DNA of 51,142 nucleotides from a virus, in the IMG/VR virus record IMGVR_UViG_3300008117_000058, positions 1 through 51,142 of that record, one strand, 5' to 3'. This document shows, one piece after another, positions 16,442-25,901 of the stretch. Both the position numbers and the translations under genes were made by a program. The notes beneath the pieces are model-generated. The model did not search any database. It worked only from the letters and a program-made list of their open reading frames with translations, and was not told the origin of the DNA. How positions within the stretch are numbered: position 1 is the first letter of the stretch; every line of letters begins with the position of its first letter.

Positions 16442-19400
16442 TTACCAAGATTGGATAGTCCATCCTTTACTAATTAATCCACTAACAGCAGAGTTTGAAG
16501 CTGAAGACCTTCCAGTTGCGTTATAAAAATAACCATTAGTTTTAGTATTTCCATTCAAATCAATAAGTGCATCATCTAACACAGCACCACTTACCTTTGA
16601 TACCCCAATAAACCCTAAATTATTTAATCCACTCAAGTTAATTGATTCTAAAGGTAGTAATGTGTTTCCATTAGACCTATTAATACTTAATTGAGTCAAA
16701 TTAGTTTGTTGAGATAAATCTAAATTAGTGTTTGTGATATCATTTAAGTTTAATTGGTCTAAATTAACATCACTTAAAATTGAATCTAAATCAAGTGATT
16801 GTGAATTACTACAACCAAAAGTAACTATATTTGTATCACTTAAACCTAATACAGACGTTAGATTAGTAGCGTTTGCAACATTTAATAAAATTAAATTATT
16901 GTTATTAGTTAAATCTAATGTTTCTGGTATACTCAATTCATATGTTAAATGAGTAAGTAAAGTATTATTAGATAAATCTAAAGAAGCTATACTTAAAGGA
17001 ATTTTAGCTGAATAATCTGGTGTCCAACCTTGTTGTAAGGCTAGACTAGTTAAATTAACTAAATCAGATACATCTAAAGTTTCAAGACTTGGAACATTTT
17101 CCATATTCAAATTAGTAACATTTGATAGACCAGTTAAATCTAAATTACTCAATAACGGTGCGTTACCAATAGTAAGATTTATAACACCAGTTGGTAAAGA
17201 TAAACTAGTTAATAATTGAGAGTTACGAATATCTAATTGAGTAGCATTACTTTCTGATAAATCCATTGATACTAAAGAAGTACCTTCTAACCATAATTTA
17301 TTAGCATTGGACACCGTTGAGACATCAAATTGTGATATACCACACCCATATACTTTAAATTTATCTAAATTAGATGGGTTACTAATTAATATATTCTCTA
17401 ATGGGAATACACTTTCAGTTTGATTACCAACCATAACTAATTTAAGTGTTGAAATATTACTTAAATCAATAGTCGTTAATGTAGTTGAATCACGATAAAT
17501 AAATGTTTCTAATGATGTTAATGATGTTAAATCCAATGATGATGACCTATTATAAGAAAACAACCATAATCCTTTAAGGGTTTGTGGTAAAACTGGTTGA
17601 TAAGCATATGCTTCTTGTGTATATAAATAAATTATCTCACCAGACATTGTACCATCAGATAAACATGGGTAATAATTTATTGTTTTGTTTGGTATTGAAT
17701 CAGTAATTGCTTTTTCAAACCATATTAATGATGAAGGTATATTGTATTCATCTGGCACATATGTTGACGTATCACCATTTCCTAATATTTCTTCAACACC
17801 ATCCCAGTATCTTATTTTGATATATCCAGTACTTGAACCTATCCCCATATATGTGTATTCAGTACCAGTTACATTAACTGTAAATGAACCTTCTTGTGGT
17901 ACAAATGGTGATGTATTTATTACACCTCTTACCGCTAATCTACCATTTCCAACTATTTGTAAATCCAAACCATAGAATGACCAATATAAGTTATTCAACA
18001 AGTTATTATAATCAGCATTACTCGCAGCAGTTCTACCATTACTTGAACTAAAATAACCATTACTTACACCATGTTGGTTAAGTTGTTGTAGGATTTGATT
18101 ATTAGCTGATGGTGTCATCATAGAGTTTTCTCCCAACTCTAAAATGGTTAAATTTGGTAAATTAGACACATCTAATGATGTTAATTGATTCATATATAAA
18201 CTTAAAGTACTTAAATTACCTAAATCTGTAGCATCAAAATTTGTGATTTGATTCTCATTTAAATATAGCTCAGTCAAGTTTGTCAATCCAGTACCATTAA
18301 ATGATGTTAATTGATTAATATTCATTTCCAAATTTTCTAAACTAGATAAACCAGTTCCATCAAATGAAGATATTTGATTTTCATCTAAACCTAAATAAGT
18401 TAAACTAGATAAACCAGTTCCGTTAAATGACGTTAATTGGTTACCAACTAAACCTAACCCAGTCAAATTAGTTAAACCAGTTCCATCAAATGACGTTAAT
18501 TGGTTCGAAGATAACCCTAAATAACCACTTAAATTAGTTGGAAAAACAAAATTATCTAATGATGTTAATTGGTTCACATCTAAGTACAAATTAGTTAAAT
18601 TAGATAAACCAGTCCCATCAAATGACGTTAATTGGTTACCCATTAAACCTAACCCAGTCAAATTAGATAAACCAGTCCCATCAAATGACGTTAATTGGTT
18701 ATAATTTAACCATAATTGAGTTAAATTAGTCGGAAAAACAAAATCTTCTAATGATGTTAATTGATTATTTGATAAATCTAAACTAGGTAAACTAATCAAA
18801 TCTGTACCATCAAATGAAGTTAATTGGTTACCACCTAAATATAAAGTAGTCAAATTAGATAAACCAGTCCCATCAAATGACGTTAATTGGTTATTATTTA
18901 ACCATAATTCAGTCAAATTAGATAAACCAGTCCCATCAAATGAAGTTAATTGACCAGTAGGGCTTGACCAATGCCCAAATTTTAATTTAGTTAAACTAGT
19001 TAACCCATTACCATCAAATGAAGATATGGTAGGTATATTCCAACCACCCCAACCGTTGAAATTCAATTCAGTAATAAGTCCCATATCACCACCAATAAAA
19101 GTTGTTATTGGGTTATTAGCTAAATTTAAATAAGTTAAACTAGATAAACCAGTCCCATCAAATGAAGTTATTGGGTTATTAGCTAAATTTAAATTAGTTA
19201 AACTAGATAACCCAGTACCATCAAATGATGTTAATCTTTGGTTTGTTAAATTTAAAGATGTTAAATTATTTAATCCAGTTGTATCAAATGAAGTAATTTG
19301 ATTAGGATAACCATTAGGACAGTTAAATTCAGTTAAATAACCACTAGGATTACCGTTAACATCACAAGGTATGACTGTGAACTCGCCATTAGCGTTTGTT

Positions 19401-19552
19401 ACTGTAACCGACCCATTATAACCAATCCAAGTGCTGCTGGTATAAACTTGCGAGTCAACACCATTATGATTATATTTAAAAAAACCGCTTGATGTTCTTA
19501 CCAAAATTTGTATAGGTTGTCCTACTGATTTTGACGTTATAAATGTTGCCAT
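16442..19552 (-). CDS. Leucine-rich-repeat tail fibre/adhesin
   Basis: 1036 residues. The N-terminal 80 residues carry a beta module (about 1-60). A first LRR solenoid (about 85-480) has some 18 repeats of 21-23 residues of the form LTSFDGTGLSNLT.LYL..N. It closes with a cap, SNGYFSSSNGRTAASN (about 500-515). A middle beta domain follows (about 530-650), then a second, more irregular LRR block (about 670-985) and a second cap, TNGYFYNATGRSSASN, ending in GWTIQSW. The LRR type is that of Bacteroidota surface proteins; here it probably forms a receptor-binding fibre. No reverse transcriptase or variable-repeat pattern was seen. Confidence 0.85.
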   Translation of the reverse strand: MATFITSKSVGQPIQILVRTSSGFFKYNHNGVDSQVYTSSTWIGYNGSVTVTNANGEFTVIPCDVNGNPSGYLTEFNCPNGYPNQITSFDTTGLNNLTSLNLTNQRLTSFDGTGLSSLTNLNLANNPITSFDGTGLSSLTYLNLANNPITTFIGGDMGLITELNFNGWGGWNIPTISSFDGNGLTSLTKLKFGHWSSPTGQLTSFDGTGLSNLTELWLNNNQLTSFDGTGLSNLTTLYLGGNQLTSFDGTDLISLPSLDLSNNQLTSLEDFVFPTNLTQLWLNYNQLTSFDGTGLSNLTGLGLMGNQLTSFDGTGLSNLTNLYLDVNQLTSLDNFVFPTNLSGYLGLSSNQLTSFDGTGLTNLTGLGLVGNQLTSFNGTGLSSLTYLGLDENQISSFDGTGLSSLENLEMNINQLTSFNGTGLTNLTELYLNENQITNFDATDLGNLSTLSLYMNQLTSLDVSNLPNLTILELGENSMMTPSANNQILQQLNQHGVSNGYFSSSNGRTAASNADYNNLLNNLYWSFYGLDLQIVGNGRLAVRGVINTSPFVPQEGSFTVNVTGTEYTYMGIGSSTGYIKIRYWDGVEEILGNGDTSTYVPDEYNIPSSLIWFEKAITDSIPNKTINYYPCLSDGTMSGEIIYLYTQEAYAYQPVLPQTLKGLWLFSYNRSSSLDLTSLTSLETFIYRDSTTLTTIDLSNISTLKLVMVGNQTESVFPLENILISNPSNLDKFKVYGCGISQFDVSTVSNANKLWLEGTSLVSMDLSESNATQLDIRNSQLLTSLSLPTGVINLTIGNAPLLSNLDLTGLSNVTNLNMENVPSLETLDVSDLVNLTSLALQQGWTPDYSAKIPLSIASLDLSNNTLLTHLTYELSIPETLDLTNNNNLILLNVANATNLTSVLGLSDTNIVTFGCSNSQSLDLDSILSDVNLDQLNLNDITNTNLDLSQQTNLTQLSINRSNGNTLLPLESINLSGLNNLGFIGVSKVSGAVLDDALIDLNGNTKTNGYFYNATGRSSASNSAVSGLISKGWTIQSW

Positions 19553-19576
19553 AATTTTTTATTTTTTTATTAATTA

Positions 19577-19780
19577 TTATTTATTTAATTCTGGATTTTC
19601 AAAACCTAACGGTTTCTTATCTAACCCTAATTTTGTTAACTCAGCTTTCCATTCTTCTTCAGTTTCAAATGTTTTAACTTCCAAGATGGTTTCAAGAGTT
19701 TTACCTTTTGCTAGTTTACCATTGTGTTTGATTTCACCATCAATGATATACCATGTATCTTTTATTGCTTTTATTTTCAT
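19577..19780 (-). CDS. Small fibre-associated protein, paralogue of 16223-16411
   Basis: 67 residues: DTWYIIDGEIKHNGKLAKGK followed by TLET and TEEEWKAELTKLGLD. It is clearly homologous to the 62-residue product at 16223-16411. It lies after the coiled-coil fibre gene (19867) and before the LRR gene (ATG at 19552), so transcription order is fibre, small protein, fibre, small protein. A hairpin separates it from the fibre gene upstream. Function unknown; fibre chaperone or cap is an inference from position. Confidence 0.7.
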   Translation of the reverse strand: MKIKAIKDTWYIIDGEIKHNGKLAKGKTLETILEVKTFETEEEWKAELTKLGLDKKPLGFENPELNK

Positions 19781-19804
19781 AATTATTAATTATTTAATTT
19801 ATTA

Positions 19805-19850
19805 TTAACACATAAGGGGAGGATTAACCTCCCCCCTATTTATGTGTTAA
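19805..19850. terminator. Long hairpin between coiled-coil fibre and small gene
   Basis: Outer 11-bp stem TTAACACATAA / TTATGTGTTAA and inner 7-bp stem GGGGAGG / CCTCCCC, with a 5-nt bulge (19835-19839) and a 5-nt loop. It is the most stable structure in the fibre region, located between the fibre stop (19867) and the small gene start (19780). It may be a terminator, an mRNA 3' stabiliser or a processing signal; no U-run follows on the minus strand. Confidence 0.6.
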
Positions 19851-19866
19851 TTATTGTTATTAATTG

Positions 19867-22824
19867 TTAGTATACACCGTAAGCTCTTACTTTATCACCA
19901 ACAGATGGTGCTATAAAGAAAGTTACGCTACTTACTACACCATCTACTACGTTTGCAGTGTAATCTTCACTGTCTAGTAATAAACCGTTTAAGTAAATTA
20001 ATTCTGAACCTTCTCTAACATCACTAGCTAATGAGAATTCTGTAATAATTTCGTTAGGTGTTTCTACTACAGCAACACGCTTAGCGTAAATATTAGCAAA
20101 ATCTAAAGCTAAAGATGCTTCAGCACTTTCAGCTCTTGCAACCTCGCTTGACATATCAGCAACTACCTCAGCGAATGAGTCAATTGATGTTAAGTCAGTG
20201 TTAGCGATGATGTAAGATACCTCAGAAGATAATTCTAAAGCAATTGACGCTTCAGCAGCTTCAGCTCTTGATATTTCAGCAGATAATTCAGAAGATAAAC
20301 CAGAACCTAATGAACCAGCAACAGTATCAACATACAATTTGTTAGCAGCATCACCATCGTTGGTTGGAGTAGGAAGGTTTTTAATTGTTTTAGTACCATC
20401 ATTTTCAGAAAAATCTAAACTTCCATGAACATAAATATCAGAATTATTAATGTCGTTTAAATTATATGTACTAATCATATTTACATTAGTAACTTGATGA
20501 GTACCCATATCAATACTACCACTCATAGTACCACCAGCTAAATCTAATTTAAGAGCATCAGCATTATCAACATACAATTTGTTAGTAGCATCACCATCGT
20601 TTGTTGGTGCTGGTAAGTTGATAATAGGGATTTCATTATTACCGTCTAATGGTGAAAATAATTTAATAGTTTCATCAGAAGTTATGTAATTAGTTTGTAA
20701 TGATATTGCAACAACATTAGTTACATTAGTAATATTGTTTTCACCCATGTCAATATTACCACTCATAGTACCACCAGCTAAGTCTAATTTAGCAGCAGCC
20801 AATAAAGCTTCAGCTTCGATAGCACGAGATTCTTCAGCAGATACCGCAGCAATTCTTAAAGAAGCTTCAGCATCGATTGCATTTCCTCTGTTAACAACTT
20901 CAGAAGATAAATCAGCAGTTAATACCGCTTCAGCAGATTCAGCTCTTGCAATCTCAGCAGATAAATCTGTTGTAGCAGCATTTGCTAAGTTTGTAATTGC
21001 ACTATTTAAATCACCATCAGCAGATTGGAAAGCAGCAACAACTTCAGTTAATGAATCGATAGCAGCTGGGTCAACGTTATTTGTGATGAAATCAATTTGA
21101 CTTTGTAATGAAGCATCAGCAGCATCTACATAAGTTTTATTAGTAGCATCACCACCTTCTGTTGGTGCTGGTAGGTTGATTGGTAGTTTAGTGGTTCCAA
21201 AATCTAGGTCATTATTAACAATTATATAATCACCATTTAATGAATATAAATTATCTGTTGTAAGACCCATGGTTGATATAAAATCACCTTGAATACTAGC
21301 AGCATTTGTAATATCATAATCACCCATATTAATACTACCACTCATTGTTCCACCAGCTAAATCTAATTTAGCAGCAGCCAATGAAGCTTCAGCTTCTTCA
21401 GCTCTTGATACTTCAGTAGATAATGTAGCCATTACGTCAACTTCACCAACTCTCAATACTGATTCAATATCAACTTCACCAGCAAATGTTCTTACACCAG
21501 ATTCTGGAGCAGCAATAGTGTCTTTCAATCTAATTGTGTTATCAGCAGTGTTAAGTTCAATTGTTTGTTCATCAGTTAATGCTAATGATTCAATTTCTGT
21601 AGAAATTGTTGAAGCTAATGATTCGTCAGCAGCAATTCTATCAGAAACAACTGTAGCTATACTAGAAGATACTTCAGCAGAAATAGAAGCACCACCATCT
21701 AAACGAGCAGAAATTTCAGCAGATAAATCAGCAGCAATAGAAGCATCAGCAGCATCTACGTATAATTTGTTAGTAGCATCACCATCGTTTGTTGGATTAG
21801 GTAAGTTAGTAATAGCATTACCATTTTGATTAATTTCAGAATATGATGTTATATTAGAAGCATCTTTTGCACCTATCGAATTAGTAGCAAGGTCAGTTAC
21901 TGAAATAGCTGGTAAATTTCTTATATAACTACCATTCATATCAATATCTCCACTCATAGTACCACCAGCTAAATCTAATTTAGCATCATCCAATGAAGCT
22001 TCAGCAGATTCAGCTCTTGCTTGTTCTTCATTCACATCAGAAATTCTAGCTTCAATTTCAGCAGATAAATCTAAAGCAATAGAAGTGTCAGCAGAAATTC
22101 TAGCAACTTCTTCTAAAGATACAGCAGCAGCTCTATCAACTAATTCAGTAGATAAATCAGCAGCTAAAGATGCATCACCAGCAACTCTAGAAGATACTTC
22201 AGCTGATAAATCAGAACCAGCAGCGTTAGCTAAGTTTGTAATTGCGTTGTTGATATCACCATCAGCTGATTGGAAAGCAGATACGATTTCAGTTAATGAA
22301 TCGATAGCAGCACCATCAACGTTAGAAATAACAAATTCAACTTTTGTATTTAACGATGCTTCAGCAGCGATAGCTCTTGACGCTTCAGCAGCTAAATCAG
22401 AAGCCAACGAACCTTCAGCAGCGATAGCTCTTTCTTCTTCAGCATCAACATCAGCAATTCTTAATGATTCTTCAGCATCAATGTTATTTTGTAATGAAAT
22501 CTCAGCAACTATTCTGCTAGAAATTTCAGCTGACATAGCAGCAGTTACTGATACATCACCAGCAACTCTATCAGATACTTCAGCTGATATTGCAGCAGCT
22601 CTTGCCGATACTTCAGTTGATAAATTAGAAGCTAAAGATAAGTCACCAGCTACTCTAGATGAAGCTTCAGCTGACATGTCAGCACTTGTTGCAGAATTAA
22701 TCGATGCAACCGCTTCAGAAACCCCAGAGATATCAGTTAATACGATACCTTGTGGGTTTGTAATTAACGCGTTGTCCAAAATTAAATCGGACTGTCTATT
22801 TAAGACGATTTTTGTATTTGCCAT
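19867..22824 (-). CDS. Long tail fibre with alpha-helical coiled-coil repeats
   Basis: 985 residues. Most of it is made of Ala/Ser/Glu-rich heptad segments such as ADLSAEISARL and EASRAIAAEASLNTK, which should form a trimeric coiled coil. These are broken by about four modules of the type LDLAGGTMSG.IDM, then NLP.PT..GDATNKLYVD, the collar-like repeat known from T4/lambda-type side fibres. The C-terminal 70 residues (EIITEFSLASDVREG to VRAYGVY) are a small beta domain with IYLNGLLLDSEDY, shared with the neighbour at 23234. No lysine-rich region or enzymatic domain was seen. The start has a (TTA)7 run upstream. Confidence 0.85.
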   Translation of the reverse strand: MANTKIVLNRQSDLILDNALITNPQGIVLTDISGVSEAVASINSATSADMSAEASSRVAGDLSLASNLSTEVSARAAAISAEVSDRVAGDVSVTAAMSAEISSRIVAEISLQNNIDAEESLRIADVDAEEERAIAAEGSLASDLAAEASRAIAAEASLNTKVEFVISNVDGAAIDSLTEIVSAFQSADGDINNAITNLANAAGSDLSAEVSSRVAGDASLAADLSTELVDRAAAVSLEEVARISADTSIALDLSAEIEARISDVNEEQARAESAEASLDDAKLDLAGGTMSGDIDMNGSYIRNLPAISVTDLATNSIGAKDASNITSYSEINQNGNAITNLPNPTNDGDATNKLYVDAADASIAADLSAEISARLDGGASISAEVSSSIATVVSDRIAADESLASTISTEIESLALTDEQTIELNTADNTIRLKDTIAAPESGVRTFAGEVDIESVLRVGEVDVMATLSTEVSRAEEAEASLAAAKLDLAGGTMSGSINMGDYDITNAASIQGDFISTMGLTTDNLYSLNGDYIIVNNDLDFGTTKLPINLPAPTEGGDATNKTYVDAADASLQSQIDFITNNVDPAAIDSLTEVVAAFQSADGDLNSAITNLANAATTDLSAEIARAESAEAVLTADLSSEVVNRGNAIDAEASLRIAAVSAEESRAIEAEALLAAAKLDLAGGTMSGNIDMGENNITNVTNVVAISLQTNYITSDETIKLFSPLDGNNEIPIINLPAPTNDGDATNKLYVDNADALKLDLAGGTMSGSIDMGTHQVTNVNMISTYNLNDINNSDIYVHGSLDFSENDGTKTIKNLPTPTNDGDAANKLYVDTVAGSLGSGLSSELSAEISRAEAAEASIALELSSEVSYIIANTDLTSIDSFAEVVADMSSEVARAESAEASLALDFANIYAKRVAVVETPNEIITEFSLASDVREGSELIYLNGLLLDSEDYTANVVDGVVSSVTFFIAPSVGDKVRAYGVY

Positions 22825-22844
22825 AATTTTATTTAATTACGTTG

Positions 22845-22865
22845 TTATTATTATTATTATTATTA
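22845..22865. repeat. (TTA)7 trinucleotide repeat in the fibre leader
   Basis: Seven tandem TTA units 21 nt upstream of the coiled-coil fibre start codon (22824). On the transcribed strand it reads (TAA)7. Length changes would alter the leader, not the reading frame. Confidence 0.8.
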
Positions 22866-22931
22866 AACATAGTAATCCACTTAACTATTATTAAATAATA
22901 GAAATTTTATAAACAAATATGATAAAAATCT

Positions 22932-23168
22932 TTATTTGTTATTATAAAGTAAATTTTTTATGTTTTTGATTGCATTTGTATATGCTAACGGTTCACATGT
23001 ACCGTTTTCTGTGAGATATTCATTCACATATTTGATTAACTCTTGGGTTTCTTCAAAAACAAAATTAGATTTTGTTTTTACTTTAGTTAAGTTAAATTTT
23101 AAACCCTTAGTCTTGAGATAGGCGGTTAAATATAAATCTGATGTTACATAAGTTTTATTATCATCCAT
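22932..23168 (-). CDS. DUF5659-like small protein
   Basis: 78 residues from the ATG at 23168; an ATG at 23180 would add four residues but abuts a promoter-like GCATATTTATTAGTAAATA. The pattern (TYVTSDLYLTAYLKTKGLKF, then a Lys/Phe-rich FVFEE, then a C-terminal helix ending KNIKNLLYN) resembles DUF5659, a small family found in phages and mobile elements with no known function. It sits alone between two fibre genes, where it seems out of place. Confidence 0.55.
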   Translation of the reverse strand: MDDNKTYVTSDLYLTAYLKTKGLKFNLTKVKTKSNFVFEETQELIKYVNEYLTENGTCEPLAYTNAIKNIKNLLYNNK

Positions 23169-23233
23169 TTTAATATACATATTTACTAATAAATATGCGA
23201 TAATAAATTAAAAACACATAAAATGAAAAAAAA

Positions 23234-23737
23234 TTAAAGAGTTCTATAACTACATCTAATTCGAGAATTAATCATTGGTGGTTCAGTAAAAATAATATAC
23301 TTTCCATTTACGATATAATCTTCACCAATATCTTGTAAAAGACCATTTAGATATACGTGTTCTGATTTATTTATTGGTTCGTATACTAATTCAAATACTT
23401 TATTATCATCATTTGCAATACCAGATGGTATCTCTTTATCTACATATTTTATATCTTGTGTTAATGATGTTTGAAAGAATAATTCAACCCAATCAGTTAT
23501 TTCACCAGTCCATTCTATATTTTTTAATCTATAATATCTCTCACCACCATTGATACCGACAATCATACCAGCTCTTCTTCTTTCTTCTGGTATTTCTAAC
23601 ATATCATCAATGGTTTCAACATTTCTAAAACCATCAATTCCGTACAAAGGGTCTATTACAGCATATGTATCATTGGTATCAATTGGGCTAATATAACCCA
23701 TGATTCCAGTACCACCTAATTTATTAAATTTAGTCAT
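23234..23737 (-). CDS. Small tail protein with a fibre-type C-terminal module
   Basis: 167 residues. The N-terminal half (about 1-90) includes GGTGIMGYISPIDTNDTYAV and MLEIPEERRRAGMIVG, then WVELFFQTS, a pattern seen in phage tail and baseplate accessory proteins. The C-terminal 75 residues (KVFELVYEPINKSEHVYLNG to RIRCSYRTL) match the C-terminal module of the coiled-coil fibre: both have a Y-L-N-G-L-L turn, a D-Y strand and an (I/V)R..Y end. It follows the LamG-like gene at 23757 by 19 nt and is likely co-translated with it. Confidence 0.6.
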   Translation of the reverse strand: MTKFNKLGGTGIMGYISPIDTNDTYAVIDPLYGIDGFRNVETIDDMLEIPEERRRAGMIVGINGGERYYRLKNIEWTGEITDWVELFFQTSLTQDIKYVDKEIPSGIANDDNKVFELVYEPINKSEHVYLNGLLQDIGEDYIVNGKYIIFTEPPMINSRIRCSYRTL

Positions 23738-23756
23738 AAAACTTTAAATCCATTTT

Positions 23757-25901
23757 TTAATCACAAAACCAGATGTCTAGTTCACCATTTGTTTTATTAT
23801 AAGTTCTATATACTGTATAATTAACAGTAAAGCCATTATCATCTAAAATATTAATATTTGATAATTCTATATAAGGTACATCATAACCTTCACAACCATT
23901 TGAACTATTTTTTAAATTAGTTGGTTGTATAAAATCAGATGGAACTAATATATATCCATAACTATTTGTATTTGATGAAAAAGTTATATAATTATTAATA
24001 ATTTCATTACTTAAAGTAAAGTTTAGATTGTTAATATCATTTAAAGTAATGAAGCTAGTGGTTAATTTACCATGATAATACCCACTAGGTGCTTTTGTTA
24101 TAGTTGTACTCACGCCATTTAAACCTAAATTATAGTTATTTTGTATATCATTATATGTTAAATCACATATACTAAATTTAAATTGTTTAATCCCACCAAT
24201 AAATGTACCAGCAAAATTAGTTTCTATTGGTAAATCCCTATCATTAAAATCTAAACCATCAAATGTTTGACTTTCTAATAAACCTTGACTACCACCACCT
24301 AAACTAAAATTAAATGGAACACCTAATTGTTTATCTTTATATTCTAATATACGCCTAGCTATAAATTCATCAAACTCATCAATAAAATATTTTAATTTAC
24401 CGTTTATATAAAAAGATAATCTACCTTTTCTTGGTTTTGACGTTTTTAAATCACAGTCACTTTTAAAATCAGTAACATATTTTATAACAACATACTCCCA
24501 TTGATTAGGACTGATTATACCAGCATCAGAATAACCTTCTTCTATTGTAACACCACTAACATAAATAACACCAGTAGATGCTGTAACGCATTGACCAGTA
24601 ACTGTTAACAATCTATAACCAATACTACCATCATCTTTAATTCTAAATCCAATAGCGTTATCAATAATGTCTAAATTGTAATCTAGTTCAGTTATTTCAG
24701 AAGTAAAACCACTAAACGTACAAACTGTGTCTTTACCATATCCATCACCATTTCCACCACATGAAAAACAATTACATCTACCTTCATGTCCACGACCATA
24801 AATTAAAAATGGGTTGGTATTATTTGTCACATGTTTTGAAGTGTTAACCACGACAATACCATTACCATCATAAGAACATGCTCTTTGTGAACCTAAACCA
24901 TCATGTACATTACCACAAACAGAACATCTAGAACATGTTGAACCAGTGTTTGTATCCACAATATCAACTTCATTAATAAAAGTACCAGTTGATGCTGTTG
25001 ATAATGGGTATCTATCATCTAACGCCCTACCATATATCAAGAATGGGTTTGTAATCAAATCAATTTCAACTTGTGGTGGGTCTAACGGAACTGCAACACC
25101 ATAATCACCAATAATAAACATATCGGATTCTTTAGGTATTGTACACCATTCACTTAATGTATCGGTACAACCAGTAGCTACAGTACAACCACTAGTACAA
25201 CCAGTATCAGCACCATTCCAAATATTCCAATATTTATTTTCTGCTCTAGTGCCCATATAAAAGAAAAATCCTTTATTATTAGGGTAAACATCATTTAATG
25301 TTGTTCCAGTATATGTACAAATATCTTGTTTATTTAACCAAAACTCAGCAGCCCAAGCTTGATTAACCCTAGTTGGTAAAACTTCATAAGAATATCCATC
25401 TATTTTATAATAACCTTGATAAAAACCACCACAAAATTGAGCATAAGTAGTGGCACCACTTATAATATCTATTGGGTATATAAAATTACCAGTTGTACCA
25501 GTAACTCTAGTCATTTGAAGTCTAGTATCACCAGATGGTATAACTAAAGTGGTACCAGTCAAAGCACTTAACAAAGCTAAATTACTAGTATCACCAGATG
25601 GTTTGTTAAACGTAACCAAACCATTGTCAATACCAGTTAAACCAATAGTATTAAAAGTATAACCAGTATTTATAGCTTTATTCCATGTGACCAAACTATA
25701 AATCGATGTTGCTGACATTTGACTATTGGCAAAAGTTGTAGGATTATTAAAATCATACCAAACAACTAGACATTCACCATATGCTGGAGGACCATCATTA
25801 CAATTATTATATTCGTCAGTTGCTAAAAAGAAATCCCAGTAATCTGAATTTGACAATTTAACATCTAATTTATTAAAATTAAAATTCTTTATATTTCCCA
25901 T
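23757..25901 (-). CDS. Large LamG-like tail protein with cysteine clusters
   Basis: 714 residues. The N-terminus FNFNKLDVKLSNSDYW is probably an attachment peptide. The core has concanavalin/LamG-like features: LVVWYDFNNPTTFANS near the start, AAEFWLNKQD, NQWEYVVIKYV, RLSFYINGKLKYFID (the usual LamG strand) and GGIKQFKFSICDLTYNDIQNNYN near the end. Two similar NPFLIYGR blocks carry cysteine clusters, CSRCSVCG and CNCFSCGG, which could bind metal or form disulfides. Its start codon overlaps the stop of the HAEG fibre by one base (TAATG). Probably an adhesin or fibre connector. Confidence 0.7.
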   Translation of the reverse strand: MGNIKNFNFNKLDVKLSNSDYWDFFLATDEYNNCNDGPPAYGECLVVWYDFNNPTTFANSQMSATSIYSLVTWNKAINTGYTFNTIGLTGIDNGLVTFNKPSGDTSNLALLSALTGTTLVIPSGDTRLQMTRVTGTTGNFIYPIDIISGATTYAQFCGGFYQGYYKIDGYSYEVLPTRVNQAWAAEFWLNKQDICTYTGTTLNDVYPNNKGFFFYMGTRAENKYWNIWNGADTGCTSGCTVATGCTDTLSEWCTIPKESDMFIIGDYGVAVPLDPPQVEIDLITNPFLIYGRALDDRYPLSTASTGTFINEVDIVDTNTGSTCSRCSVCGNVHDGLGSQRACSYDGNGIVVVNTSKHVTNNTNPFLIYGRGHEGRCNCFSCGGNGDGYGKDTVCTFSGFTSEITELDYNLDIIDNAIGFRIKDDGSIGYRLLTVTGQCVTASTGVIYVSGVTIEEGYSDAGIISPNQWEYVVIKYVTDFKSDCDLKTSKPRKGRLSFYINGKLKYFIDEFDEFIARRILEYKDKQLGVPFNFSLGGGSQGLLESQTFDGLDFNDRDLPIETNFAGTFIGGIKQFKFSICDLTYNDIQNNYNLGLNGVSTTITKAPSGYYHGKLTTSFITLNDINNLNFTLSNEIINNYITFSSNTNSYGYILVPSDFIQPTNLKNSSNGCEGYDVPYIELSNINILDDNGFTVNYTVYRTYNKTNGELDIWFCD

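Noticed and set aside
18200-19300. CRISPR or satellite-like repeats
   Set aside because: Repeats of 63-69 nt encode the LRR solenoid in frame.
16442-19552. Diversity-generating retroelement target in the LRR fibre
   Set aside because: No reverse transcriptase, template repeat or adenine-specific variation is visible in the window.
22085-22894. 269-codon plus-strand ORF (Ala/Ser-rich)
   Set aside because: Antisense shadow of the coiled-coil fibre; composition mirrors the repeat of the real gene.
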